Positions 15,825 to 24,166 of a stretch of DNA of 64,000 nucleotides are shown in pieces (positions within the stretch are counted from its first letter, which is position 1; every line of letters starts with the position of its first letter). The notes beneath the pieces were generated by a model. It ran no database searches. It was not told the origin of the DNA and saw only the letters and a list, made by a program, of their open reading frames with translations. A program made the position numbers and the translations under genes. The stretch spans positions 124,001-188,000 of the forward strand of contig CAVTAP010000016.1 in NCBI GenBank assembly GCA_963732695.1. Reading direction: 5' to 3'. Origin of the DNA: CADEDH01 sp963732695. GTDB lineage: Bacteria; Actinomycetota; Acidimicrobiia; Acidimicrobiales; SZUA-35.

Positions 15825-17578
15825 CTAGGAGACTGCTGAGCAATCGGGGATGACGGTGCTCGTCGTTTCGGGTCGGCGGATCGAAAAGAATGGGGGGATG
15901 CAAGGTTCGTCTCGCCCGGATCGTGAGCTGCTCGACGCTGCGGCGCTGTGTGGCCATCTGCTGGGGCAGGGCTCGGTGCACGCGTTGCTGGCCGGAGCAC
16001 CGCCGGACGCCTGTTCCCCGATGAGATGTTCGCTGACCTGTTCCCCTCCGGTCGGGGCCGCCCGTCGGTGCCCAGCTGATGTGATCGCAACGGTGATGGT
16101 CCTGCAGGCGTTGGAGGGCAAGTCCGACCGGGAGGCAGTCCGAGCGCTGGAACGCGACATCGCCTGGAAGGCCGCGGCCGGGTCTGGCGTTGACCGACGA
16201 GGCGTTCCACCCGACGGTGCTGACCTTGTGGCGCAACAAGCTGCGGGCGTCGGAGGACCCGCAGCGGATCTTCAACGCGGTGCGGGCGGTGGTGGACGAG
16301 ACCGGGGTGATCACCGGCAGCAACCGGCGGGTGCTGGACTCGACGGTGCTGGACGACGCGGTGCAGCGCCAGGACACGATCACGATGCTGGTCACCCAGA
16401 TCCGCCGGGTCCGCAAGCTCATCCCCGAGCTGGCCTCGGTGTGGGTCCGGGAGCACAACCTGGAAGGCGGGCCGGCCGCCGTGTCGACTGGGACGACCCC
16501 GGCGACATCGACCGGCTCGTCACCGAACTGGTCGACGACGCCAACGAGCTGGTCTGGGCGGCCGAGGACCTCCAGGCCGACGGGCTCGTGCTGTCAGCAG
16601 GTGCAGGCCGACGCGGTGGCGTTGTTGGCGCTCGTGGCCGGCCAGGACGTCGAGCCGGGTGACGGGCCGGGGCAGTGGCGCATCGCCCGGGGCACCGCCC
16701 CCGACCGGGTCGTGTCGACCGTCGATCCCGGAGTCGCGTCACGTCCACAAGACCCAGCACTCCTATCGGGACGGCTACAAGGCCCACGTCGCGGTCGAGC
16801 CCGACACCGGGCCTGATCACCGACGTCGAGCTGACCGCCGGCAACGTCGGCGACGCCGAAGCCGCCCCCGAGCTGATCGAGGACGAACCCGAAGGCACTG
16901 AGTCGTGCTCGGCGACTCCGCCTACGGCGCCGGCGAGTTCCGCGCCCATCTCGCAGGAGCGGAACATGCAGGCGGTGATCAAGCCTCCGCCGCTGCGAGC
17001 CGCGGTCGAAGGCGGGTTCACGCTCGACGACTTCGACATCGACGCGACCGCCGGCACCGTCTACCTGCCCCGCCGGCGTGAGCGTCACCATCACCCCGGT
17101 CAGGGGCCGCACGGTTCGCTACCAACTGCACGGGCTCTGCCCGTGCGCTCGCGGTGCACCACCGCCAGAGGCGGCAGGGTCATCGTGCTGCACCCCCACC
17201 ACGCCCTGCTCGTCCGCGGCCCGGGCCTTCGCCGGCACCGAGGAGTTCGCCGACCCCTACCGCCAGCACCGGCCCGATGGTCGAGCGCAGCATCGCCTGG
17301 CTCGTCCGCGGGGCCAACCGCCGGCTCCGCTACCGAGGCATCGAACGCAACCGGCTCTGGCTCGCCCACCGCGCCGCTGCCGTCGAACCTCAACCGGCTC
17401 ATCAAGCTCGGCCTCACCCACACGCCCACCAGCTGGACCATCGCCTGACCGCCACCTCCCGGCGGCGGCCACCCGGCCGGCAACCGCCGATGATCAATCA
17501 CCACACGAGACCCAGACCACCAGCCGCCCACCGCGCCCTCTTAGCGCACAACAAGCGCCTTGCTCAGCAGCCTCCTAG
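15825..17578 (+). mobile_element. Decayed IS1182-family element
   Basis: About 1.75 kb. CTAGGAGACTGCTGAGCAA (15825-15843) and TTGCTCAGCAGCCTCCTAG (17560-17578) are inverted repeats matching at 18 of 19 positions. The size and the encoded transposase fit IS1182. Confidence 0.8.
15898..17448 (+). pseudogene. IS1182-family transposase, multiple frameshifts
   Basis: The protein can be rebuilt only by changing frame several times. Pieces in order are: D-R-E-L-L-D-A-A-A-L-C-G-H-L; V-M-V-L-Q-A-L-E-G-K-S-D-R-E-A-V; T-D-E-A-F-H-P-T-V-L; the catalytic region R-R-V-L-D-S-T-V-L-D-D-A-V; Y-R-D-G-Y-K-A-H-V-A-V-E-P-D-T-G; L-G-D-S-A-Y-G; and the C-terminal R-P-M-V-E-R-S-I-A-W-L-V-R-G. This is the normal order for an IS1182 transposase. 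At least six frame changes are needed, mostly by single bases in GC runs, so the gene is inactive unless the assembly is faulty. Confidence 0.85.
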
Positions 17579-17932
17579 CCGAAGGCTCCCCTAAGGAGCC
17601 CACTAGTTATCTACACGCCGCCGCCCCCTAGGAAGGATTGGCCAGCCGAGGGTTCTCCGACGGTAGCCCGACACGTGAACTACTCACCTCGGCTGGTTCT
17701 TTCACCCGGCCCAGTCGCCTCCCAAGCTGACGATGAGGGTTCGATTCCCTTCGCCGCTCCAAACCCGACCAGCTGAAACTGACCCGAACACCCGGCTCGG
17801 GCGGTTACGGCACGTGACCCACTGGGGTTCGGATCGCCGGGCAGCTCGCGGTTGCCGTCTCCACCGAGGAACGCTGCTTTCGAACTCTGTCCTGAACCGC
17901 ATCGACAAGCAGCCCCCGGCTCGACCGTCGGC
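17579..17932. other. Island right junction without a gene
   Basis: Holds the third att copy (17717-17757) and a perfect 10-bp inverted repeat, CCAGCCGAGG (17642-17651) with CCTCGGCTGG (17687-17696), 35 bases apart. No gene is seen. The stretch before the second antitoxin copy lacks the promoter repeats present before the first copy. Confidence 0.5.
17717..17757 (+). repeat. Attachment site copy 3 (diverged tRNA-Gly 3' end)
   Basis: Matches 7127-7169 apart from two T-to-C changes and the loss of one C in the acceptor stem. One change would turn the anticodon TCC into CCC. There is no 5' tRNA half. The divergence suggests an older or different donor than for copy 2. Confidence 0.8.
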
Positions 17933-18166
17933 ATGAAGCAGACCACGATCAAGCTGACGACCGAGACGCGAGATCGACTCCGCGATCTCGGCGGCGACAC
18001 CTACGAGGACACGATCATCGAAGCCCTCGACCTTCTCGAAGAAGGGGAATTCTGGGCGCGAGCCGATAGGGCCGCATCGTGGCGTGCGTCGCTTCCCGCC
18101 GACGAACGGGCCGAGATCGAGCGCCGCGAGGCGGGACTCGATGCGATGCTGCACGGCTTACGGTGA
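17933..18166 (+). CDS. Ribbon-helix-helix antitoxin (copy 2)
   Basis: A 77-residue protein, 70 of 77 residues identical to the antitoxin at 7498-7731; the first 37 residues are the same. Nucleotide identity is also very high, so this is a recent duplication or a second capture of the same module. The start ATG was chosen by matching copy 1. It is still open, but its partner toxin is frameshifted and the direct-repeat promoter of copy 1 is absent. An orphan antitoxin like this may protect the cell against the intact toxin of copy 1 or of an incoming element. Confidence 0.7.
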   Translation: MKQTTIKLTTETRDRLRDLGGDTYEDTIIEALDLLEEGEFWARADRAASWRASLPADERAEIERREAGLDAMLHGLR

Positions 18167-18464
18167 TGCACTCCGACGTTTTCCTCGCCGAGGCCGGTCA
18201 GCAACACAACGCATCCAGGTAGTGGTGCTCACCGACAGCGAGTTCAACCGCCGCGCCGGTCGAGTGGTCGTCGCCCCACGCTTGGACGGTCCTCCAGATG
18301 CGATCGCCAGCCCCTGGCGCGTACTCGATGGCGACAGTGTCGACGCCGTCGATTTCATGCTGAGCCTGGATTCGGCCCGGCTGCGCGAGCTCAACGGTCA
18401 CGTGTCAGAAACCGCACAACGACGGATACGCCTCGTCCCTGGATCATCGACGCCTGTCGGATGA
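18163..18464 (+). pseudogene. MazF/PemK-like toxin (copy 2), frameshifted
   Basis: Starts at the GTG overlapping the antitoxin stop, as in copy 1, and reads H-S-D-V-F-L-A-E-A-G-Q before a TAG. A net two-base insertion after G-Q shifts the frame. The remaining sequence, in another frame, gives Q-V-V-V-L-T-D-S-E-F-N-R-R-A-G-R-V-V-V-A and continues to the end like copy 1. The toxin cannot be made in full. Loss of the toxin with a kept antitoxin is the expected direction of decay. Confidence 0.8.
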
Positions 18465-18519
18465 CCGTTCCGGCGGCCGGTATCGTCGCTGGTTCGCACG
18501 CCGTGACTGGAGGCAGCTG

Positions 18520-18924
18520 ATGAGCGGACCGGTCCTGTACCTCACCTTCGCCGGGAACGCCGGGGAGGCGCTCGGCTTCTACGCCGGGGTGTTCGGCGGG
18601 GACCTCCAGCTCAACACGTACGCCGACTTCTCCCGCTCCGACGGCCCCGCCGACGCCATCGCCCACGGCGTGCTCAGCAACGGGCCGGTGGCCCTGTTCG
18701 CCTCCGATGCCGCCCCCGGCGAGCCCTCGGTGCGGATGGAGGGCGTCCTCCTCTCCCTTCTCGGCACGGCCGAGCCGGCCGTCCTCCACCGGTGGTTCGA
18801 CCAGCTGGCCGACGGCGGCACCGTGCTCGACCCCCTCGCTCCCAAGCCCTGGGGCGCCTCGGACGGCCAGGTGGTCGACCGGTACGGCCTGCGTTGGCTC
18901 GTCGGCTACGAGCCCGGCGGGTAG
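18520..18924 (+). CDS. VOC-superfamily protein, PhnB-like
   Basis: A 134-residue protein of the vicinal-oxygen-chelate fold, nearest to the PhnB-like group. It begins L-Y-L-T-F-A-G-N-A-G-E-A-L-G-F-Y-A-G-V-F-G, the standard start of PhnB-like proteins, and ends with the V-V-D-R-Y-G-L-R-W strand typical of their C-terminus. GGAGG lies six bases before the ATG. These proteins are often annotated as glyoxalases, but most have no proven substrate. It is the first ordinary chromosomal gene right of the tRNA island. Confidence 0.8.
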   Translation: MSGPVLYLTFAGNAGEALGFYAGVFGGDLQLNTYADFSRSDGPADAIAHGVLSNGPVALFASDAAPGEPSVRMEGVLLSLLGTAEPAVLHRWFDQLADGGTVLDPLAPKPWGASDGQVVDRYGLRWLVGYEPGG

Positions 18925-18996
18925 CCCGCAACCCCGCCGCTCCCCCACCCCGTCGACGCGAGGTTCGGCCCCGCCCGGCCGGGGAAGGCTCGGCAG

Positions 18997-19977
18997 ATGA
19001 CGTCGCCCACTGCCACTTCCACCCCGTTGGCCCGAGCGGCCGACCTGGCGCTGGAGGCGTCGATCGTCGGGAGCTACACCGCCGTTGGCTTCCGGGCCCG
19101 CAACGCCCTCGGCCACTGGCCGCCACCGGTTGGCACCGATCTGCGGGGCCGCACATTCCTGGTGACCGGCGCCAGCCGCGGCATCGGCCACGAAACCGCC
19201 TCCATGCTCCTCGCCGCCGGGGCCGCCATCCGCTCGGTCTCCCAGTCGGCTGACCGGGCCGACGAGGCCACCCGACGCCTACAGGCCCGCCATACCGACG
19301 GTGACGTCGCCTTCGTTGTGGCCGATCTCACGGTCGCTGACGATCTCGCCCGGGTGGCCGCCGAGCTCCGGCGGGAGCTCACCCACCTCGACGGCATCGC
19401 CCATTGCGCCGGCGCCTTCTACTCCGACCTCACCCGCACGGGCGACGGGATCGAGGCCAACGTCGCCCTCGGTGTGGTGGCGCCGCACCGCCTCAACCGC
19501 CTCCTGGCCGACCAGCTGGGTGCCGCCCCCGACCCCCGGGTGGCGATCGTCGCCTCCAGCGGCGCCTACCTGCACCGCCTCAGCATCGGTGCGCTCGACC
19601 CCGACGATGCCAGCCGCTACCGCCCGCTCGCCGCCTACGCCCTCACCAAACGGGCCCAGATCGTGCTCACCCACGCCTGGGCCCAGCGCCGGCGCACCAT
19701 CGCCTTCGATGCCATGGCCCCCGGCTGGTCCGACACCGAGCTGCTCCGCCAGGGCCTCCCGCGCTTCCGGCGGATGCTCCGCCCGGCCCTGCGCTCGGCC
19801 GCCCAGGGCGCCGACACTCTCGCCTGGCTCCTGGCCCGCCCCGACCCCCACCGGACCACCGACCGCTTCTGGCACGACCGCCGCCCCCGCTTGGAGCACC
19901 GGTTCCCCTGGACCCTGGGCGGTGACGGGCCCGACGAGCTGTGGGCCTGGTGCGAGCAACGGAGCCCGACCGGGTGA
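18997..19977 (+). CDS. Short-chain dehydrogenase/reductase
   Basis: A 326-residue SDR. An N-terminal extension of about 50 residues precedes the Rossmann start T-G-A-S-R-G-I-G (residues 57-64). D-L-T-V-A-D-D marks the acidic loop that contacts adenine, V-A-S-S-G-A-Y carries the catalytic Ser, and Y-A-L-T-K the Tyr and Lys of the YxxxK motif. The N-terminal leader and the C-terminal W-H-D-R-R-P-R segment resemble the DHRS12-like subgroup of membrane-associated SDRs. The substrate is unknown. It follows the VOC gene by 72 bases, so the two may share a transcript. Confidence 0.85.
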   Translation: MTSPTATSTPLARAADLALEASIVGSYTAVGFRARNALGHWPPPVGTDLRGRTFLVTGASRGIGHETASMLLAAGAAIRSVSQSADRADEATRRLQARHTDGDVAFVVADLTVADDLARVAAELRRELTHLDGIAHCAGAFYSDLTRTGDGIEANVALGVVAPHRLNRLLADQLGAAPDPRVAIVASSGAYLHRLSIGALDPDDASRYRPLAAYALTKRAQIVLTHAWAQRRRTIAFDAMAPGWSDTELLRQGLPRFRRMLRPALRSAAQGADTLAWLLARPDPHRTTDRFWHDRRPRLEHRFPWTLGGDGPDELWAWCEQRSPTG

Positions 19978-20192
19978 GACCTCAACCGTGGGCTCCTCAC
20001 CCCCGGTTTCTCGTTCCACATCGGCGAAACAGCCCTCGCCCGGCCAAAACCAGCCTCTGTTACCCAGTCTGTGCAACCAGGAACATGCGACGGCATACTT
20101 GGGTGTAATGACCTGGCAACGGGGTGCCCCCGGGGCATAAGCCCTGAAGGTACTCTGAGCAGTTCAAGTGCGGAACGGGCGGAGGTGGCGAA

Positions 20193-22268
20193 GTGCCTCG
20201 ACCGGGTGACGGCCGTGGGAACACGGCCGAATGGACGCGGCTGCACGAGCTACAAAGGGAACTGCGAATCGAGATCGGTAGGGCTACCGATCCAGAGGAG
20301 CGCGCCCGGCTGCAGCATCAATTGGTCGACGCGCGCCTGGCGTTGGCCCAGCTCGACCCTGGTAACGCTGATGGGGAGGCACCGGCGGCCGATCCGGCCC
20401 CAGCCGACGAGGCCGCGGGCCCCGCCCCGGACGATCCGGCACCGGGTGACCCGACGACGAACGGTGCGGCGACCGGCAAGCCCCTGGCCCCCACCGGCGC
20501 CCCGGCCAGCGACGACGACAGCGAGATCGACGATCTGATCGACGCCCTCACCGGAGCCGGCACCGTGCCCCTCAAGCCGACCCCGGCCCGGCCGCCCGTG
20601 TCGTGGCGCACAGTGGCCACGGCCGTGGGCGTGGTGGGCATCCTGCTCAGCGTCGGCCTCTCGTGGCTCGCCTTCAACCGCACCTCACCCGGCACCGACG
20701 TCGAAGCCGGCGCCACCTCCACCACCACCGGCACCCAGGGCATCAACGACGACCTGGAGGCCGACATCCGCGCCGTCCTGACCGCCGTGGGCCTCGACTC
20801 GATCGAGGTGGAGGCGGCCGACGGCACGGTCCACCTCCGCGGCTCGGTGCCCACCGCGGCCGACCTCGACACCGCCACCCGGGCCGCCGAGGCCCTGCTG
20901 CCGGCCGGTGTCACCCTCGACACCTCCGCCCTCACCGTTGGTGAGGCGACGGCCCAGGCCGCCTCCGCCAGCCCCGAGCAGCAGGCCCGGGCCACGGCGT
21001 TCCAGGCTGAGCTGTACCGGATCCTGGCCAGCACACCGCTCATCTTCGACGTCGGCGCCAGCGAGCTGACCCCACTCCACCAGCGGATCCTCAACTCCGC
21101 CGCCCTGGTGGTCAACGCCTACCCCGAGCTGCCGGTCACCGTCGTCGGCTACACCGACGGCCAGGGCGACCCCGAAGCCAACCGTCAGCTCAGCCTCCAG
21201 CGGTCCGAGGCGGTCAAGGCCTACCTGCAGGCCCAGGGGGTTGACGGCAACCGTCTGATGGTGGAGGCCCGGGGCGAGGGCACGTCCACCGGTTCAGCCG
21301 ACCTGGCCAGCCTGGAGCGCCGGGTGGAGCTCGAGGTGGCCATGCCCGGCACCACGCCCCCGGCCGACGCCGGCAAGCTCCGCATCGGCGTGGTGGCCCC
21401 CAGCGCCGCCAACGACATGGCCTTCACCCAGAGCATGGTCGACGCCGTGAACCTGCTGGCCAGCGAACGGGGCAACGTGGAGGTCGACGTCTCCGACAAA
21501 CTGTTCGTGCCGGCCGACGCCGCCACCGCCGTTCGCGGCTACGCCGACGACGGCTACGACCTCGTGATCGCCCACGGCGTGGAGTTCGGCCCCGAGCTGA
21601 CCAAGATCGTCAAGGACCACCCGGGCACCACCTTCGCCTGGGGCACCGCGGTCGACACCTTCGGGCTGCCCAACCTCTACGCCTACGACGCCGCCGCCGA
21701 GCAGGGCGGCTACGTGATGGGGGCCATGAGCCAGATGCTCAGCGCCCACCAGGTGATCGGCGTGGTGGGCCCGCTCGAGGTGGGCGACGCCAAGCGCTAC
21801 GTCAACGGCTTCTCGGCCGGCGCCAAGTCGCTCGACCCCACGACCACGGTGCTGGTGGACTACACCGGCTCGTTCGGCGACATCGCCCTGGCCGCCGAGG
21901 CGGCCACCAAGGACGTCGGCCTGGGGGCCGACGTGCTGACCGGCACGGGCGAGATGGTGGTGGGTGCCATCTCGGTGGCCCAGGCCAACGGGGCCCTCTG
22001 GTTCGGCACCCAGGCCAGCCAGGCCTCGCTGGCCCCTCAGAACGTGGTGGCGTCGCAGATCTACCGGTGGGAGGTGGTGTTGCGGCCGATCGTGGCCGAC
22101 CTCGACGCCAACGTCCAACAGGGCCGGAGCCTGGTGGCCGACATCGCCAACGGCGGGCTCGTGATCGAGTACAACCCGACCTACGCCCTGGCCCCCGACA
22201 TCAAGGCCAGGGCCGACGATCTGGTCAACCAGATCGTGGCCGGCACGCTCGTACCCCCCCGGGGGTGA
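20193..22268 (+). CDS. BON-OmpA-BMP domain fusion membrane protein
   Basis: A 691-residue protein with a composition I have not seen described. Order: a charged helical N-terminus (about 1-50), a Pro/Ala/Asp-rich linker, one membrane helix (about residues 136-155), a BON-like domain with D-G-T-V-H-L-R-G-S-V, an OmpA-type domain (V-V-G-Y-T-D-G-Q-G, then L-Q-R-S-E-A-V-K-A-Y-L) and a C-terminal BMP/PBP1-type ligand-binding domain (L-R-I-G-V-V-A-P-S-A-A-N-D to V-V-A-S-Q-I-Y). The outer domains would sit outside the cytoplasmic membrane. The OmpA domain could hold peptidoglycan and the BMP domain could bind a nucleoside-like ligand. The GTG start has GGAGGT six bases upstream. It stands alone, with no ABC transporter beside it. 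Confidence 0.75.
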   Translation: MPRPGDGRGNTAEWTRLHELQRELRIEIGRATDPEERARLQHQLVDARLALAQLDPGNADGEAPAADPAPADEAAGPAPDDPAPGDPTTNGAATGKPLAPTGAPASDDDSEIDDLIDALTGAGTVPLKPTPARPPVSWRTVATAVGVVGILLSVGLSWLAFNRTSPGTDVEAGATSTTTGTQGINDDLEADIRAVLTAVGLDSIEVEAADGTVHLRGSVPTAADLDTATRAAEALLPAGVTLDTSALTVGEATAQAASASPEQQARATAFQAELYRILASTPLIFDVGASELTPLHQRILNSAALVVNAYPELPVTVVGYTDGQGDPEANRQLSLQRSEAVKAYLQAQGVDGNRLMVEARGEGTSTGSADLASLERRVELEVAMPGTTPPADAGKLRIGVVAPSAANDMAFTQSMVDAVNLLASERGNVEVDVSDKLFVPADAATAVRGYADDGYDLVIAHGVEFGPELTKIVKDHPGTTFAWGTAVDTFGLPNLYAYDAAAEQGGYVMGAMSQMLSAHQVIGVVGPLEVGDAKRYVNGFSAGAKSLDPTTTVLVDYTGSFGDIALAAEAATKDVGLGADVLTGTGEMVVGAISVAQANGALWFGTQASQASLAPQNVVASQIYRWEVVLRPIVADLDANVQQGRSLVADIANGGLVIEYNPTYALAPDIKARADDLVNQIVAGTLVPPRG

Positions 22269-22354
22269 CCTGAACCGGCGGCCGGCGCTCCGTCGGGATG
22301 GTTGGGCCGCTGGCGAACTCCAGGCAGGCGGCAGGATTGCCCTAAGGTGCCACC

Positions 22355-23593
22355 ATGCCGGCAGCATCCGAGGGGGACGCCGAGCCCCGCATCCTGGAGG
22401 GCGTCCGCGTCCTCGATTTCACCCAGTACCTGGCGGGGCCCACCGTCACCCGGCTCATGGCCGAGCTGGGCGCCGACATCGTGAAGGTGGAGCAGGCACC
22501 GGGGGGCGACCCCACCCGCTACCTCCCCTTCTCGGCCGACGGCCGATCGGCCTACTTCGTGCAGCAGAACCGGGGCAAGCGCAGCGTCTGCGTCGACTTC
22601 TCCCGCCCCGAGTCCTCCGACGTGATCCGGGACCTGGTGGTGGCGGCCGACGTGGTGGTCGAAAACTACGGTCCTGGTGTGCTGGAGAAGCGTGGCCTCG
22701 ACTGGGACTCCCTGCGGCAGATCAACCCCCGGCTGATCATGGCCTCGATCTCGGCCTTCGGCCGCCGCAACAGCCCGCTGAGCCACAAGGTCGGGTTCGA
22801 CACGATCGCCCAGGCCTTCAGCGGCTTCATGCACATGACGGGCGAACGGGACCGACCGCCCCAGTTCGTGGGCGTCGGGTTCGCCGACGTGTCGGCCGGG
22901 GTCCACGCCCTCACCGGGCTGTCCCTCGCCCTCTACCACCGGGAGCGCACGGGCAAGGGCCAGTGGGTCGACATCTCGATGATCGACTGCCTCTATCACG
23001 CCCATGAGATCAACGTGCAGTTCGCGGCGAAGAACCCCCGGGTCGATCCCAAGCGCAGCGGCAGCCACGGTGGCATCGGGTTCCCCGCCGGCTGCTTCAA
23101 GGGCCCCGAGGGCTACATCGTGATCCTCGCCCTCGACCGCCAGTGGCCCAACTTCTGCCAGGCCATCGGCCGGCCCGACCTCCTCGACGACCCCCGCTAC
23201 GCCACCGGCCGGGACCGGGCCAAGGCCAAGGAGGAGCTGATCGAGCTGACCGAAGCGTGGATGGCCGGCCTCGGCACCGACCAGGCCGTGCTCGACGCGC
23301 TCGACGCCGGGCGGGTGCCGTGCGCCCCCGTGCTGTCGCCCCGCCAGACGCTCGACCACCCGTACTACCTCGAACGGGAGATGGTGCGGGTGGTGCCCGA
23401 CCCGATCCTGGGCGACGTGACCATCCCCGGCTTCCCCCTCAAGTTCTCCAACCGGCTCGACCTGCCCGACCTGACGACGGCGTCGCTGGGCCAGCACAAC
23501 ACCGACGTACTGGGCACGTGGGCCGGCTACGACCAGGCCCGGATCGACGAGCTGGCCCGCTCCGGCCTGCTCCACGAGCGCGATCGGGACTGA
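22355..23593 (+). CDS. Family III CoA-transferase (CaiB/BaiF)
   Basis: A 412-residue enzyme of usual length. It moves CoA between carboxylic acids through a covalent anhydride on an Asp. The likely catalytic Asp is residue 178 in F-A-D-V-S-A-G. Other family marks are V-L-D-F-T-Q-Y-L-A-G-P-T, V-E-N-Y-G-P-G-V and Y-H-R-E-R-T-G-K-G-Q. A second member of the family, at 49044, shares these motifs, so the genome has paralogues of likely different substrate range. A monooxygenase remnant follows by only four bases, which may record a former catabolic operon. Confidence 0.9.
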   Translation: MPAASEGDAEPRILEGVRVLDFTQYLAGPTVTRLMAELGADIVKVEQAPGGDPTRYLPFSADGRSAYFVQQNRGKRSVCVDFSRPESSDVIRDLVVAADVVVENYGPGVLEKRGLDWDSLRQINPRLIMASISAFGRRNSPLSHKVGFDTIAQAFSGFMHMTGERDRPPQFVGVGFADVSAGVHALTGLSLALYHRERTGKGQWVDISMIDCLYHAHEINVQFAAKNPRVDPKRSGSHGGIGFPAGCFKGPEGYIVILALDRQWPNFCQAIGRPDLLDDPRYATGRDRAKAKEELIELTEAWMAGLGTDQAVLDALDAGRVPCAPVLSPRQTLDHPYYLEREMVRVVPDPILGDVTIPGFPLKFSNRLDLPDLTTASLGQHNTDVLGTWAGYDQARIDELARSGLLHERDRD

Positions 23594-23597
23594 CGCC

Positions 23598-24094
23598 GTG
23601 ACTGCGCCCGTCAACCGGTCCGCCGAGGGGGCCCCGGTGGACCACGGCTTCGGCATCCAGCGGGTGCCGCTGGAGACGCAGTACTTCGAGGCCTACAACC
23701 GCGACAACGTCAGCCTGGTGGACCTCAACGAGACGCCGATCGAGTGCATCACGCCCGCCGGCATCCGTACCACCGCCGGTGAGATGCCGTTCGACATCAT
23801 CGTCTACGCCACTGGGTTCGACGCCTTCACCGGCGCCTTCGACAACATCGACATCACCGGCGCCGGGCCGCCACCAACTTCCCCCGGGCCATCGAGCCGG
23901 CCGTCGACTGGGCCACCGACCTGCTGGAGCACGTCTGGGCCACCGGCCACAACCGGTTCGACACCGACCCGGCGGCCGAGCAGGCCTGGCTGGAGGAGGT
24001 GGCCCGGGGCTACAGCCTGGTGCTGCCGGGCAGGGCGCAGAGCTGGATCCAGCAGGTGAAGGACGAGGGCTTCAGCGGGGTCGATCTCGGCTGA
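23598..24094 (+). pseudogene. Remnant of a flavin monooxygenase (BVMO-like)
   Basis: Only two pieces of a gene survive. The first (D-H-G-F-G-I-Q-R, then Y-F-E-A-Y-N-R-D-N-V and D-I-I-V-Y-A-T-G-F-D-A) matches the part of Baeyer-Villiger-type enzymes after the second nucleotide-binding domain. The second, in another frame (N-F-P-R-A-I-E-P to W-I-Q-Q-V-K-D-E-G-F-S-G), is the C-terminal helix region. Both align with the fuller paralogue at 43932-45579; the N-terminal two thirds and about 36 residues between the pieces are missing. A GTG just after the CoA-transferase stop could start translation, but the product could not bind FAD. Confidence 0.8.
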
Positions 24095-24166
24095 TCGCAA
24101 GGGCCCGATCCGAGCATTTCGCCTGATCATGTTGGGGATGGGTGCTTCGGGGTAGCGTCTGGCCCG

